A stretch of 64,000 nt of DNA from Cupriavidus sp. WGlv3 (GTDB taxonomy: Bacteria > Pseudomonadota > Gammaproteobacteria > Burkholderiales > Burkholderiaceae): contig NZ_JALHRX010000002.1 of assembly GCF_023952475.1 (NCBI RefSeq), positions 372,001 through 436,000 on the forward strand. The letters run 5' to 3'. A program made the position numbers and the translations under genes. The notes under the pieces were generated by a model. It had not been told where the DNA came from. It ran no database searches and saw only the letters and a program-made list of their open reading frames with translations. Each line of letters begins with the position of its first letter. Within the stretch, counting starts at the first letter, position 1. Below, one piece after another: positions 15,538 through 24,131 of the stretch.

Positions 15538-16941
15538 ATGATCGAACAACCCTATCCGTCGTCCGCGGCGGAGGCCGATCCCGCACGCCCCCACGCCCCC
15601 CACGTTCCGGAAGTCAAAGGCCGGCTCGACGCGTTCTTCGAGATCACCGCGCGCGGCAGCACCCAGCGCCAGGAAGTGGTGGCCGGCGTCACCACCTTCA
15701 TGGCGATGGTCTACGCCGTCTTCGTCGTGCCGGGCATGCTGGGCAAGGCCGGCTTCGACACCAGCGCGGTCTTTGTCGCGGTGTGCCTGACCACGGCCTT
15801 CGGCTCGCTGCTGATGGGCCTGTGGGCCAAGCTGCCGATCGCCATCGGCTGCGCCATCTCGCTGACCGCGTTCATGGCCTTCGGCCTGGTGCTGGGTCAG
15901 GGCCTGTCGCCGGCGGTCGCGCTCGGCGCGGTGTTCCTGATGGGCCTGATCTTCACCGCGATCTCGGTCACCGGCGTGCGCAGCTGGATCCTGCGCAATT
16001 TGCCGGCCGGCGTGGCGCACGGCACCGGCATCGGTATCGGCCTGTTCCTGCTGCTGATCGCCTCGAATGAAGTCGGGCTGGTGGTCAAGAACACGCATGC
16101 CGGCCTGCCGGTGGCGCTGGGCAAGATCACCTCGTTCCCGGTGGTGATGTCGGTGCTGGGCCTGGCCGCGATCTTCGGTCTCGAGCGCCGCAAGGTGCCG
16201 GGCGGGATCCTGCTGGTGATCATCGCGATCTCCGCGCTGGGCCTGGCCTTCGACCCGGCGGTGAAGTTCACCGGCGTGTTCGCGCTGCCGTCGCTGAGCG
16301 CACCGGGCCACGAGTCGCTGATCGGCGCCATGGACGTGCGCGGCGCGCTGACGGCCGCCGTGCTGCCGAGCGTGCTGGCACTGGTGATGACCGCGGTGTT
16401 CGACGCCACCGGCACCATCCGTGCTGTCGCCGGGCAAGCCGGGCAGCTCAATGCCAACGGCCATATCCACAACGGCGGGCGCGCGCTGACCGCGGACTCG
16501 GTCAGCTCGATCTTTTCCGGCATGTTCGGCGGCGCCCCGGCCGCGGCCTATATCGAGTCGACCGTCGGCGTCGCCGCCGGCGCCAAGACCGGCCTGACCG
16601 CGGTGGTGGTGGGCCTGCTGTTCGTGGCGGTGATGTTCTTCTCGCCGCTGGCCGCGCTGGTGCCGTCGTACGCCACCGCGCCCGCGCTGATGTACGTCGG
16701 CCTGCTGATGCTGTCGAGCGTGAGCCGCCTGCACATGGACGACCTGGTCGATGCGCTGGCCGGGCTGGTCTGCGCCGTGTTCATCGTGCTGACCTGCAAT
16801 ATCGTCACCGGCATCATGCTCGGCTTCTGCACCCTGGTGGTGGGCCGCATCGTGGCCGGCGAATGGCGCAAGCTCAATCTCGGCACCGTGGCGATCGCGG
16901 TGGTGCTGGCGGCGTTCTACGCCGGCGGCTGGGCGATCTGA
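15538..16941 (+). CDS. NCS2-family (AzgA-like) purine permease
   Basis: This 467-residue inner-membrane transporter of the AzgA subgroup moves adenine, guanine or hypoxanthine with protons. About 12-14 hydrophobic segments follow a 50-residue cytoplasmic leader. Subgroup signatures include [32 protein letters not shown] and [39 protein letters not shown] (the last given as a region). The ATG at 15538 follows AAGGAGA. No purine-catabolism gene is adjacent. A strong terminator follows at 17026. Confidence 0.92.
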   Translation: MIEQPYPSSAAEADPARPHAPHVPEVKGRLDAFFEITARGSTQRQEVVAGVTTFMAMVYAVFVVPGMLGKAGFDTSAVFVAVCLTTAFGSLLMGLWAKLPIAIGCAISLTAFMAFGLVLGQGLSPAVALGAVFLMGLIFTAISVTGVRSWILRNLPAGVAHGTGIGIGLFLLLIASNEVGLVVKNTHAGLPVALGKITSFPVVMSVLGLAAIFGLERRKVPGGILLVIIAISALGLAFDPAVKFTGVFALPSLSAPGHESLIGAMDVRGALTAAVLPSVLALVMTAVFDATGTIRAVAGQAGQLNANGHIHNGGRALTADSVSSIFSGMFGGAPAAAYIESTVGVAAGAKTGLTAVVVGLLFVAVMFFSPLAALVPSYATAPALMYVGLLMLSSVSRLHMDDLVDALAGLVCAVFIVLTCNIVTGIMLGFCTLVVGRIVAGEWRKLNLGTVAIAVVLAAFYAGGWAI

Positions 16942-17025
16942 CACCACCCTGCATGACCGCGTCCCGGATGCTGCCGGGACGCTGACAACCAGATGTCTCC
17001 TCCACCGCGATCCAGGTGGATTTCA

Positions 17026-17061
17026 AGCCCGGGCTTCCTGCTTTCCCGGGCTGTTTTTTTT
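17026..17061 (+). terminator. Rho-independent terminator after the purine permease
   Basis: AGCCCGGG (17026-17033) pairs with CCCGGGCT (17045-17052), with an 11-base loop, followed by GTTTTTTTT. This is the clearest intrinsic terminator in the window. It ends the permease transcript and lies just beyond the end of the VOC gene on the other strand. Confidence 0.9.
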
Positions 17062-17087
17062 GGCGCTGGCCCGGCGCGAGGGCGCGT

Positions 17088-17498
17088 TCACTGCGACGCC
17101 TGCATTGCCGCCATATCCATATACACCAGCTCCCAGACATGGCCATCCAGGTCCTGAAAGCCATGGCCGTACATGAAGCCCAGATCCATTGGCGGCTTGT
17201 AGGTATTGCCGCCCGCCAGCACCGCGGCATTGACCATTTCATCGACGCGGGCCCGGGTTTCCATCGACAGGCAAACCAGCACTTCGGTGGCTTTGCGCGC
17301 ATCGCAGATGTCGTTGGGCGAGAAGCTGCGGAACTTGGCTTCGGTAAGCAGCATCACGAAAATATTGTCGCCGACGATCATGCAGGTCGCGGTATCGTCG
17401 GTAAATTGCGGATTGAAGGAAAAGCCCAGCTGCGTAAAGAAGTCAATCGACTTCGGCAGGTCGCGCACGGGTAAATTGACAAAGATCTGCTGACTCAT
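17088..17498 (-). CDS. VOC-superfamily (glyoxalase/bleomycin resistance-like) protein
   Basis: This 136-residue protein has the vicinal-oxygen-chelate fold of two beta-alpha-beta-beta-beta modules. Module 1 is IFVNLPVRDLPKSIDFFTQLGFSFNPQF and module 2 centres on YGHGFQDLDGHVWELVYMD. It matches the 'lactoylglutathione lyase-like' group whose members contain GFxxDxDGHxWE near the end. The true reaction is unknown. The ATG is the complement of 17496-17498. It stands alone, divergent from the H-NS-like gene. Confidence 0.85.
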   Translation of the reverse strand: MSQQIFVNLPVRDLPKSIDFFTQLGFSFNPQFTDDTATCMIVGDNIFVMLLTEAKFRSFSPNDICDARKATEVLVCLSMETRARVDEMVNAAVLAGGNTYKPPMDLGFMYGHGFQDLDGHVWELVYMDMAAMQASQ

Positions 17499-17827
17499 AC
17501 GGGGCTCCGGTAGTCGTGACGTGGCACTGCGCGGGGCGCAGACAAACAGTCTAGGCGCTAAAGCCGGGCGGCGCGCGTATTTCGATTGACCCTGAATGAG
17601 GGCAAGAAAATGGAAACCCGGCACAGCAAAACGACCATTGGCTGAAGCAATGTCGCGGCCATGGTTGCGGCAATCGTTTCCGCATTCGGCATGACCATGA
17701 TGCCGACCAGCGCCCCGACAATCTGTCCGTGCAATCTGCGTTATTTTTTGTAAAATTTTTTCAGGTGCCCTGTCACCTGAATTTCTAGTACCATGCAGCG
17801 GCCTAATTGCAGAAAGGGGATATATAA
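17499..17827. other. AT-rich regulatory region upstream of the H-NS-like gene
   Basis: This 329-bp gap separates the divergent VOC and H-NS-like genes. Its right end (17738-17765) is strikingly AT-rich, with TTATTTTTTGTAAAATTTTT, unlike the rest of the window. It contains an 8-bp dyad at 17760-17781. Autoregulation by the H-NS-like protein through this AT-rich tract is plausible inference. No gene was seen. Confidence 0.5.
17760..17781. promoter_or_regulatory. 8-bp dyad upstream of the H-NS-like gene
   Basis: TTCAGGTG (17760-17767) and CACCTGAA (17774-17781) are perfectly complementary around a 6-base centre, 46 bp before the start codon. The dyad directly abuts a T-rich run. It may be an operator, or a 5'-UTR hairpin if transcription starts further up. 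Confidence 0.5.
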
Positions 17828-18136
17828 ATGGCGACATACAAGCAACTCCTGGCTGAGAAGGAAGCGCTGGAAGCCAAGCTGAATGAAGTGCGCGCGAACG
17901 AAGTGGCGGGCGTGATCGATAAAATCCGCGAACTGATGACCGAATATGGCCTGACCGCGGAAGACATCCTGCCCCCGCGCAAGCGCGGCCGTCCCGCCGG
18001 CAGCAGCGCGCGCAAGACTGCCGCCGCCCTGCCCCCGAAGTACATGGATCCCAAGACCGGCAAGACCTGGTCGGGCCGCGGCCGTGCGCCAGCCTGGCTG
18101 GGCAAGCGTCCGGAGCGCTTCCTGATCGAGCAGTAA
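17828..18136 (+). CDS. H-NS histone-family DNA-binding protein
   Basis: This 102-residue H-NS-like nucleoid protein has an N-terminal coiled-coil oligomerisation helix (residues 3-45, YKQLLAEKEALEAKLNEV) and a basic linker with the AT-hook-like PRKRGRPAG (50-58). The C-terminal DNA-binding module is YMDPKTGKTWSGRGRAPAWL (72-91), the signature of this beta-proteobacterial H-NS type. The ATG follows AAAGGGGATATATA. It probably silences AT-rich or acquired DNA. A terminator-like hairpin follows. Confidence 0.93.
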   Translation: MATYKQLLAEKEALEAKLNEVRANEVAGVIDKIRELMTEYGLTAEDILPPRKRGRPAGSSARKTAAALPPKYMDPKTGKTWSGRGRAPAWLGKRPERFLIEQ

Positions 18137-18189
18137 GCAGGCCTGCCGCCGGGGCTCAGCTGGCCGCGCCGGTGGCCCGCTGCCCCGCC

Positions 18190-18222
18190 AACCCGTCCGC
18201 AGCCGGGGAGCCCGGACGGGTT
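18190..18222. terminator. 10-bp-stem terminator between convergent genes
   Basis: AACCCGTCCG (18190-18199) and CGGACGGGTT (18213-18222) form a perfect stem with a 13-base loop. It lies between the H-NS-like gene and the convergent lipoprotein gene, directly abutting the stop codon of the latter. The U-run is short (TTT then C). Confidence 0.65.
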
Positions 18223-18807
18223 TCACAAAGCCTGGCAGACATAATCCTTTCGTAGCGCCCTGAAACCCTGCTGCGTCGGCTCGGCCGTCAGGCGCGCGCC
18301 GCCGTCGGCCAGCGGCTGCAGGCGCAAGATCCGCGCCGAACACTGGCTGGCGGTCTCGTCCCGCTGGTATCGGATCTCATACTGCGCGCCGGCCACCGGC
18401 ACGAATGACACGCCCGCGGCGCAGCGCATCTCGGGCAGCGGCGGCGCGGCGGCCGAGGTCACCGCCACATAGATGCGCCGGCCCGCTTCGACCAGCCGTT
18501 CACGCGTGCGCGCGGCCGGCTCCGGCGAACGCCCGGCCATGTCCAGGCTGCGCTCCCTTCCCATCGCCGACAACTGCCTGCCCATCCCCGCCAGCACCAG
18601 CGGCCGGGCCGGATCCGGGCATCTGGCCGGATCGACGATGGCGAACGAGGTGTTTTCATCGGTGCTGGTCACCAGCCGCACGCTGGCGGACGGCGCACCG
18701 GCAGGCACCCGGTATTGCGCCACGCAGCCCGACACCGCCACGGCGGCGGCAAGCATGGGCAACACGGCAAGGCGGGACGGGAAGGCGAACGACCGGTCAT
18801 GGCGCAT
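18223..18807 (-). CDS. Predicted lipoprotein of unknown function
   Basis: This 194-residue protein has a lipoprotein signal: charged start, hydrophobic stretch LAVLPMLAAAVAV and lipobox VSGC with C28. The mature part has no family I recognise. Conserved-looking elements are SFAIVDPARCPDPARPLVLAGMG and IRYQRDETASQCSARILRL, with several cysteines that could form disulfides. It should be anchored in a membrane facing the periplasm. It is single, convergent with the H-NS-like gene. Confidence 0.75.
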   Translation of the reverse strand: MRHDRSFAFPSRLAVLPMLAAAVAVSGCVAQYRVPAGAPSASVRLVTSTDENTSFAIVDPARCPDPARPLVLAGMGRQLSAMGRERSLDMAGRSPEPAARTRERLVEAGRRIYVAVTSAAAPPLPEMRCAAGVSFVPVAGAQYEIRYQRDETASQCSARILRLQPLADGGARLTAEPTQQGFRALRKDYVCQAL

Positions 18808-19337
18808 GGCGGCGGGCAGGTTGAGTCGCGAAAAAAAAGATGCCGGTTTCGTGCAGCGTTAGCCCAAGGATGACGAAAAATGAGCCATGGATGAGCCCCG
18901 ATCGTGCTGTGACCGGCCAACCGTCGGCAACCACCGGTGCCGGAAAAGCGGCATCACGCGCCGTCAAAACTGTTCAGCATACGCGCTTCCCACGCCTGCC
19001 GGCAGCCGCACAAACCCATGTTGAAAACTCCGACGTGATATCCACAGAATCTGTGGATATCCTGCCGTTCCCCGTCCGAAAACCCCGGTCTGTGCGCCAC
19101 CGCACCGGACTGCCCAAAATTTAAGCAACGGGTTGCAGCGACCCGCCAAGCCAGCAGCGACGCGGCCCTACCTGTCGCCTGGCATCCAAGGGTGCCTCCC
19201 CGCATGTCCGTTAAGCTGCCTGGCACACACTTCCGGCCGCCCCGCGCCCTTGAAGGGGCCATCGTCACCGCGTAATCTCTTTCGTACCGGGGGCTGCACT
19301 GGCGCATTTGCGCCACCTTGCCAGCCAGAAAACGACG
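18808..19337. other. Long intergenic region upstream of the AraC regulator
   Basis: This 530-bp gap between divergent genes contains the 25-bp palindrome at 19037-19061, about 280 bp before the AraC-family ATG. Short open frames exist on both strands, but none has a convincing start or motif. The gap is long for this genome, so an unrecognised small RNA or leader is possible; I found no direct evidence for one. Confidence 0.4.
19037..19061. repeat. 25-bp perfect palindrome, copy 2 (GATATCCACAG arms)
   Basis: GATATCCACAG and its exact complement flank the spacer AAT, giving 11-bp arms. Copy 1 at 10902-10926 differs at only two arm positions. Perfect symmetry with a 3-bp centre suggests a homodimeric DNA-binding protein. 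It lies in the long gap upstream of the AraC-family gene and the lipoprotein gene. Confidence 0.7.
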
Positions 19338-20366
19338 ATGCCACAACAAGAGCCTATCCAGGCCGGGCCGTTGCCTCGTGACCTGCTGCACGCGCTGCGT
19401 GAAGGCGGTTACGACGTATCGGCACTCGCGCCTGCCCCGGAATCCGACACCGAGTCCGACTCCTGCGACCACCAACCCGCCGCGCATGCGGCCGACCCGC
19501 AACAGGCCATCCACCTGCTGCTGGCCGTCTATCACGCCACCGGCGACCCCGCCATCGGCTTGTGGCTGGGCAGCCGGATGCCGCCCGACCTGCTCGGCCT
19601 GGCCGGCTTGCCCGCGATGGCCGGCCCGTCATTGGGCACGGCCCTGCGGCGCATTGCGCGCTACCAGAAGCTGCTGGCCGGCGACCGCGTCGAGCTGCGC
19701 CGCCAGGGCGACGAAGCCTGGGTCTGCATCCGCCCGAGCGATCCCGAGGCGCCCGACAGCCGGCCGCGCATCGACATGGAGCTGTGCTCGCTGCTGGCCT
19801 TCGGCCGGCGCTTCACGCGCAAGCCGCTGCATCCGCTGCGGGTATCGCTGCGCATCGGCCGGCCCGCCTGGCACCTGCGCTATACCGAGGCCTTCGACTG
19901 CCCTGTGCGCTTTGGCGAGCCCGAAGACGCGATCGTGTTCGGCCGCCGCGACCTGGCGCTGCGGCTGATGGCGCGCGACCGCTCCAGCCCGGCGGCGCCT
20001 GCCGCCAGCCGCGACCTGCGGCCGGCCGCGGCCTCGCTCTACGATGTGCGCAGCGCCCTGCAGCAGCTCGCCGGCGACCGCGCCCTGAGCCTGGCCGCGG
20101 TGGCGCGCCATCTCGACATCAGCGAGCGCACCCTGCAGCGCCGGCTGATGGCCGCCGGCACCAGCTTCCGCACGCTGTGCGAAGACGCGCGGCGCGAGCT
20201 GGCCGGCCACTACCTGAGCGAAGGCGCGCTGTCGCTCGGCGAGATCGCGTTCCGGCTCGGCTTCGACGATGCCAACTCGTTCTTCCGCGCGTTCCGCCGC
20301 TGGACCGGCATGACGCCGGGCGACTACCGGCGCCACGCCGCCCCCGCGCCGCAGCCGCCGGCCTAG
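19338..20366 (+). CDS. AraC-family transcriptional regulator
   Basis: This 342-residue regulator has an N-terminal ligand-sensing domain of the 'arabinose-binding-like' OruR/ArgR-related type (residues about 45-225, GLWLGSRMPPDLLGLAGL). The C-terminal part is a double helix-turn-helix (about 245-335: LAAVARHLDISERTLQRRL, LGEIAFRLGFDDANSFFRAFRRWTGMTPGDYR). The ATG at 19338 is preferred over an in-frame TTG 30 bp upstream, although neither has a strong ribosome site. The effector and target are unknown. It converges with the LysR gene. Confidence 0.85.
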   Translation: MPQQEPIQAGPLPRDLLHALREGGYDVSALAPAPESDTESDSCDHQPAAHAADPQQAIHLLLAVYHATGDPAIGLWLGSRMPPDLLGLAGLPAMAGPSLGTALRRIARYQKLLAGDRVELRRQGDEAWVCIRPSDPEAPDSRPRIDMELCSLLAFGRRFTRKPLHPLRVSLRIGRPAWHLRYTEAFDCPVRFGEPEDAIVFGRRDLALRLMARDRSSPAAPAASRDLRPAAASLYDVRSALQQLAGDRALSLAAVARHLDISERTLQRRLMAAGTSFRTLCEDARRELAGHYLSEGALSLGEIAFRLGFDDANSFFRAFRRWTGMTPGDYRRHAAPAPQPPA

Positions 20367-20379
20367 CCAGGGGCTGGGC

Positions 20380-21300
20380 TCACCCGCCGCGGAGTTGCTC
20401 CCACGGCGGGTTGTCGCCAAAGCGCTCGGCCAGGAAATCGACGAAGGCGCGCACCCGCGGCGGCACCAGCCGCCGCTGCGGCATCACCGCGTAGATGCCG
20501 GTATCGGCCAGCGGGTAATCGGGCAGCACCTGCACCAGCCGGCCGGCCCGCAGGTCGGCGCAGACATGCCAGGCCGAATGCAGCGCGATGCCGAAGCCCG
20601 CCAGCGCTGCGTCGGACAGCAGCTCGCCGGTATTGGCCTCGATCCGGCCGCGCACGCGCACGGCAACCTCGCCGCCGGCGCCATCGCCCAGCCGCCACAC
20701 ATCCTGCCGCCCGTGACTGCCCACCAGCAGCAGGCAATCGTGCCGCGCCAGGTCCTGCGGCGTGCGCGGCGTGCCGCGCCGGCGCAGGTAGTCGGGCGAC
20801 GCGCACAGCAGCCGCCGGTTGTTGGCCAGCCGGCGTGCGACCAGCGCCGAGTCGTCGAGCGCGCCGATGCGGATCGCCAGGTCGAAGCCCGCGCTGACCA
20901 GGTCCAGCACGTGGTCGCTCAGGTTGACGCTGAGCGATACCCCCGGATGGCGCACCAGGAATTCCGGCAGCAGCGGCGAGACGTAAAGCCGCCCGAACGA
21001 CGACGACGTCGTCACCCGCAAGGTGCCGGTGATACCGGTGCCCGCCTGCCGCAGCGATGCCCCCAGCGCCTCCAGGTCGTCCACCAGCGCGCGCCCCTGC
21101 TCGGCCAGCACCGCGCCCTCCGGCGTGGCGTGCAGGCGCCGCGTGGTGCGATGCAGCAGGCGCACGCCCAGCTCGCGTTCCAGCCGCTGCAGCCGCTGGC
21201 TGGCCACTGCCACCGACAGGTCCAGGCTGCGCGCCGCGGCACTGATCGAGCCCAGGTCGAGCACCCGCAGAAACAGGCCGATATCGCCGATCCGGTCCAT
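20380..21300 (-). CDS. LysR-family regulator, divergent from an MFS exporter
   Basis: This 306-residue LysR protein has a wHTH at residues 1-60 (MDRIGDIGLFLRVLDLGSISAAARSLDLS, RLLHRTTRRLHATPEG) and an effector domain from about 88. It belongs to the large subgroup with 'RTTRRLxxTPEG' and 'LLxASPxYLxRxGxPxxPxDLxxHxCL'. The ATG is the complement of 21298-21300; the in-frame TTG upstream is not favoured. The divergent MFS gene (107 bp away) is the likely target, through the dyad at 21307-21319. Confidence 0.92.
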   Translation of the reverse strand: MDRIGDIGLFLRVLDLGSISAAARSLDLSVAVASQRLQRLERELGVRLLHRTTRRLHATPEGAVLAEQGRALVDDLEALGASLRQAGTGITGTLRVTTSSSFGRLYVSPLLPEFLVRHPGVSLSVNLSDHVLDLVSAGFDLAIRIGALDDSALVARRLANNRRLLCASPDYLRRRGTPRTPQDLARHDCLLLVGSHGRQDVWRLGDGAGGEVAVRVRGRIEANTGELLSDAALAGFGIALHSAWHVCADLRAGRLVQVLPDYPLADTGIYAVMPQRRLVPPRVRAFVDFLAERFGDNPPWEQLRGG

Positions 21301-21306
21301 GACTCT

Positions 21307-21319
21307 CAATAATTTATTG
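21307..21319. promoter_or_regulatory. Operator-like palindrome between LysR and MFS genes
   Basis: CAATAA (21307-21312) and TTATTG (21314-21319) flank a single T. The A/T-rich 13-bp palindrome lies 7 bp before the LysR start and within the shared divergent promoter. This fits an autoregulatory LysR site; inference. Confidence 0.5.
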
Positions 21320-21406
21320 AAACTGATTATGGATCATGCCGGTTTTTACTGAAGCCGGAAAGGGCCAGACTGCGCGCTTCGTCCTCCCTTGCGCCCCTTT
21401 CCGACC

Positions 21407-22633
21407 ATGCCTTCCTCCTCCACCCTCGCCGCTCCCGCCCGGACCCGGCTGCCGACGGCGTTGTACGCGCTCACGGCCGGTTCCTTCGGCATCGGCTGCG
21501 CCGAATTCGTGATCATGGGCCTGCTGCTGCAGGTCGCCGCTGACCTGCAGGTAACCATCGCCGCCGCCGGCATGCTGGTGTCCGGCTACGCGCTGGGCGT
21601 GTTCGCCGGCGCGCCGGTGCTGACGCTGCTGACGCGCCGCATGCCGCGCAAGGCGGTGCTGCTGGCGCTGATGGTGATCTATACCGTGGGCAACGCCGCC
21701 TGCGCACTGGCGCCCGACTACATCACGCTGATGATCGCGCGCGTGCTGACCTCGCTCACGCATGGCACCTTCTTCGGCGTCGGCGCCGTGGTCGCGACCG
21801 GGCTGGTGCCGGAAGACCGCCGTGCCTCGGCGATTTCCGTGATGTTCTCGGGCCTGACCCTGGCCACGCTGCTGGGCATGCCCGCCGGCGCCTGGCTGGG
21901 CCTGCACCTGGGCTGGCGCTCGACCTTCTGGGCCATGACTCTGGTCGGGCTGCTGTCGCTGGCGGTGATCGCGCTGCTGGTGCAGAAGAGCCAGGACCAC
22001 GGGGCACGCGTCGCGCTGCGCGACGAACTGGCCACCATCGGCCGCCCGCAGGTGCTGCTGGGGCTGTTGATGACGGTACTGCAGTCGATGGGCATCTTCG
22101 CCGTGATCACCTACGTGCAGCCGCTGCTGACGCGCGTGTCCGGTTTTGGCGAGGCGGCGGTATCGCCGATCCTGCTGCTGTTCGGTGCCGGCATGATCGT
22201 CGGCAACGTGCTGGGCGGCCGCTTTGCCGACCGCGCCCCGACGCGCGCGGTGCTGGCCACGCTGGCAGCGCTGACGCTGGTGCTGGCGGCGATGACGCTG
22301 GCCATCCACAGCCAGGTGCTGGTGGTGGCCTTCGTCGGCATCCTCGGCGTCGCGGCCTTTGCCACGGTGTCGCCGCTGCAGTTGCGCGTGCTGCGCCACG
22401 CCCACGGCGCCGGCGAGAACCTGGCCTCGAGCTTCAATATCGCCGCGTTCAACCTGGGCAACGGCCTGGGCGCGTGGATGGGCGGGGTGGTGGTCGATCA
22501 CGGCGCGGGGCTGACGGCGTTGCCCTGGGTTGCGGCACTGGCGCCGATGGCGGCGCTGGCGGTGGCGTGGCTGAGCGTGAAGATGGAACAAGGCGCGCGC
22601 GCCCGCGCGCCGATGGCGCAGGCCTGCCCCTGA
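21407..22633 (+). CDS. MFS transporter (sugar/drug efflux type)
   Basis: This 408-residue major facilitator has 12 predicted membrane helices. The N-terminal helix region is ALYALTAGSFGIGCAEFVIMGLLLQVAADL, typical of the AraJ/PbuE/YdhP-like DHA1 efflux group. Loop motifs TRRMPRKAVLLALM and ARVLTSLTHGTFFGVGA are present. The ATG at 21407 is chosen over an in-frame TTG six codons earlier. It is divergent from a LysR regulator that probably controls it. The substrate is unknown. Confidence 0.9.
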   Translation: MPSSSTLAAPARTRLPTALYALTAGSFGIGCAEFVIMGLLLQVAADLQVTIAAAGMLVSGYALGVFAGAPVLTLLTRRMPRKAVLLALMVIYTVGNAACALAPDYITLMIARVLTSLTHGTFFGVGAVVATGLVPEDRRASAISVMFSGLTLATLLGMPAGAWLGLHLGWRSTFWAMTLVGLLSLAVIALLVQKSQDHGARVALRDELATIGRPQVLLGLLMTVLQSMGIFAVITYVQPLLTRVSGFGEAAVSPILLLFGAGMIVGNVLGGRFADRAPTRAVLATLAALTLVLAAMTLAIHSQVLVVAFVGILGVAAFATVSPLQLRVLRHAHGAGENLASSFNIAAFNLGNGLGAWMGGVVVDHGAGLTALPWVAALAPMAALAVAWLSVKMEQGARARAPMAQACP

Positions 22634-22663
22634 GCGCCCGCGCGGCTTTCTTGCGCCTGCGAT

Positions 22664-23893
22664 TCAGCCCGGCTTGCCGTCCACGCGCGGACGCGCCAGC
22701 CGTGGCGCATACGTCAGCGCATAGAGCCCGAAGCCGGCCACCCAGCACGCCCCCGCGCCCCATATCCAATGCAGGTAGCCGGCCGGCCAGACCATCGGCC
22801 CGAACACGCGCAACACCGCCGCCGCGGCCACCAGCCAGTACGCCGCGGTCTCGGCGCGGCCGGCCACCAGCATGCGACCGGTGTGGCCCAGCGCGGTGCG
22901 GGTGATCATGGCGATGATCGCCACGCCGAGTACACCCACCGTGAATGCGTGCGTCGCCAGCCCGGCCATCACCAGGCCCAGCGCACCGAGCGCCTGCAGC
23001 AGCAGCGCCAGCGGCAGCCACGCGTAGGCGAGGTGCAGCACCCACAGGATCGGCCGGTTGCCGACCGCGTAACCGCGCCACCCCGACACGCGCGCGCCCA
23101 GCACCAGCGCCGCCAGCAATGACAGCGCCGCCGTCAGCCATGCGGGCACGGGCAGCAGCCCGGCCGCCAGCCCGAGCACCGCAGTCGGAATCACCAGCCG
23201 ATCCACCTGCCGGTACTGGCGCAAGCGGAAGCCGGGAATCGCATTGGTGGTGAACATCGGAATCACGCGCCCGCCGATCACCACCACGAACAGCGTCACC
23301 AGCGCCACGCCGGCACGGCAGGCCAGCATCGCACCGGCGTCATGGCCGCGCGCCTGCAGCCACAGGCTGGCGATATCGGCCAGCGCCAGCAGCCAGAGCG
23401 CGAGCGCCAGCGGATAGTTGCGGCGATTGCCGCCGCGCACCAGCGTGCGCGTGAAGGCCAGCGCCGCCAGCGGCAGGAACGCGGCTTCGACGGCGAAGGC
23501 CAAGGTGCCCGGCGCCACCCACAGGCCCACGCGTCCGGCCAGCCACAGCCCGAACAGCACGGCCAGCGCCGCGCCGGTCGGCGTGGGTTGCCCGGTCCAG
23601 GCACGTCCCGCCGTGAACAGGAAACCCACCACGATCGCCGCGGCAAAGCCGAACACCATCTCGTGCGCATGCCAGAACATCCCGGGCAGCACTGGTGCCG
23701 GACCGACCGATTGCATGCCCGCCAGCATTGCCGACCAGGCCGCAATCGCCAGCGCGGCAAACACCGCGCCGCCCAGATAGAACGGCCGGAAGCCCAGCGC
23801 AAACAGGGCAAAGCCACGTGGCGGCGGGCCCGGCGGCGGGGCCTTGCCGGAGGGCGGCGTGCGCCGCGCGGGAAGAATGGGGATGGTGTCCAT
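22664..23893 (-). CDS. nnrS: NnrS-family haem-copper membrane protein
   Basis: This 409-residue protein has 12 hydrophobic segments. It shows the NnrS landmarks: FALGFRPFYLGGAVFA, WHAHEMVFGFAAAIVVGFLFTAGRAWTGQ, GGRVIPMFTTN and a C-terminal ITRTALGHTGRML. NnrS proteins contain haem and copper and protect denitrifiers against nitric oxide and its iron complexes. The ATG is the complement of 23891-23893; the ribosome site is weak. It is divergent from narK1 across 238 bp, fitting its role in nitrosative stress during denitrification. Confidence 0.93.
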   Translation of the reverse strand: MDTIPILPARRTPPSGKAPPPGPPPRGFALFALGFRPFYLGGAVFAALAIAAWSAMLAGMQSVGPAPVLPGMFWHAHEMVFGFAAAIVVGFLFTAGRAWTGQPTPTGAALAVLFGLWLAGRVGLWVAPGTLAFAVEAAFLPLAALAFTRTLVRGGNRRNYPLALALWLLALADIASLWLQARGHDAGAMLACRAGVALVTLFVVVIGGRVIPMFTTNAIPGFRLRQYRQVDRLVIPTAVLGLAAGLLPVPAWLTAALSLLAALVLGARVSGWRGYAVGNRPILWVLHLAYAWLPLALLLQALGALGLVMAGLATHAFTVGVLGVAIIAMITRTALGHTGRMLVAGRAETAAYWLVAAAAVLRVFGPMVWPAGYLHWIWGAGACWVAGFGLYALTYAPRLARPRVDGKPG

Positions 23894-24131
23894 GTCAGGA
23901 AGGGCAAGGAGGATGCGGAGCGGGTGCGGCGCGGCGTTGGCCGCGGCGGCACCACGCACTGCGCCGCAAGTCGTCGCCACGATAGCACCGCCACCGCGCC
24001 GGCGACCTCCCCCGGTAGAACTACTTCCAAAGGCAGTCAGCGCCCGCCCGCGCGCTGTGCTGCCGGCGAATAGGCAGCACCAACGCCCGCCCCTACTCTG
24101 GCATCACCCCCGCCAAAGTTGACACAGGAGC

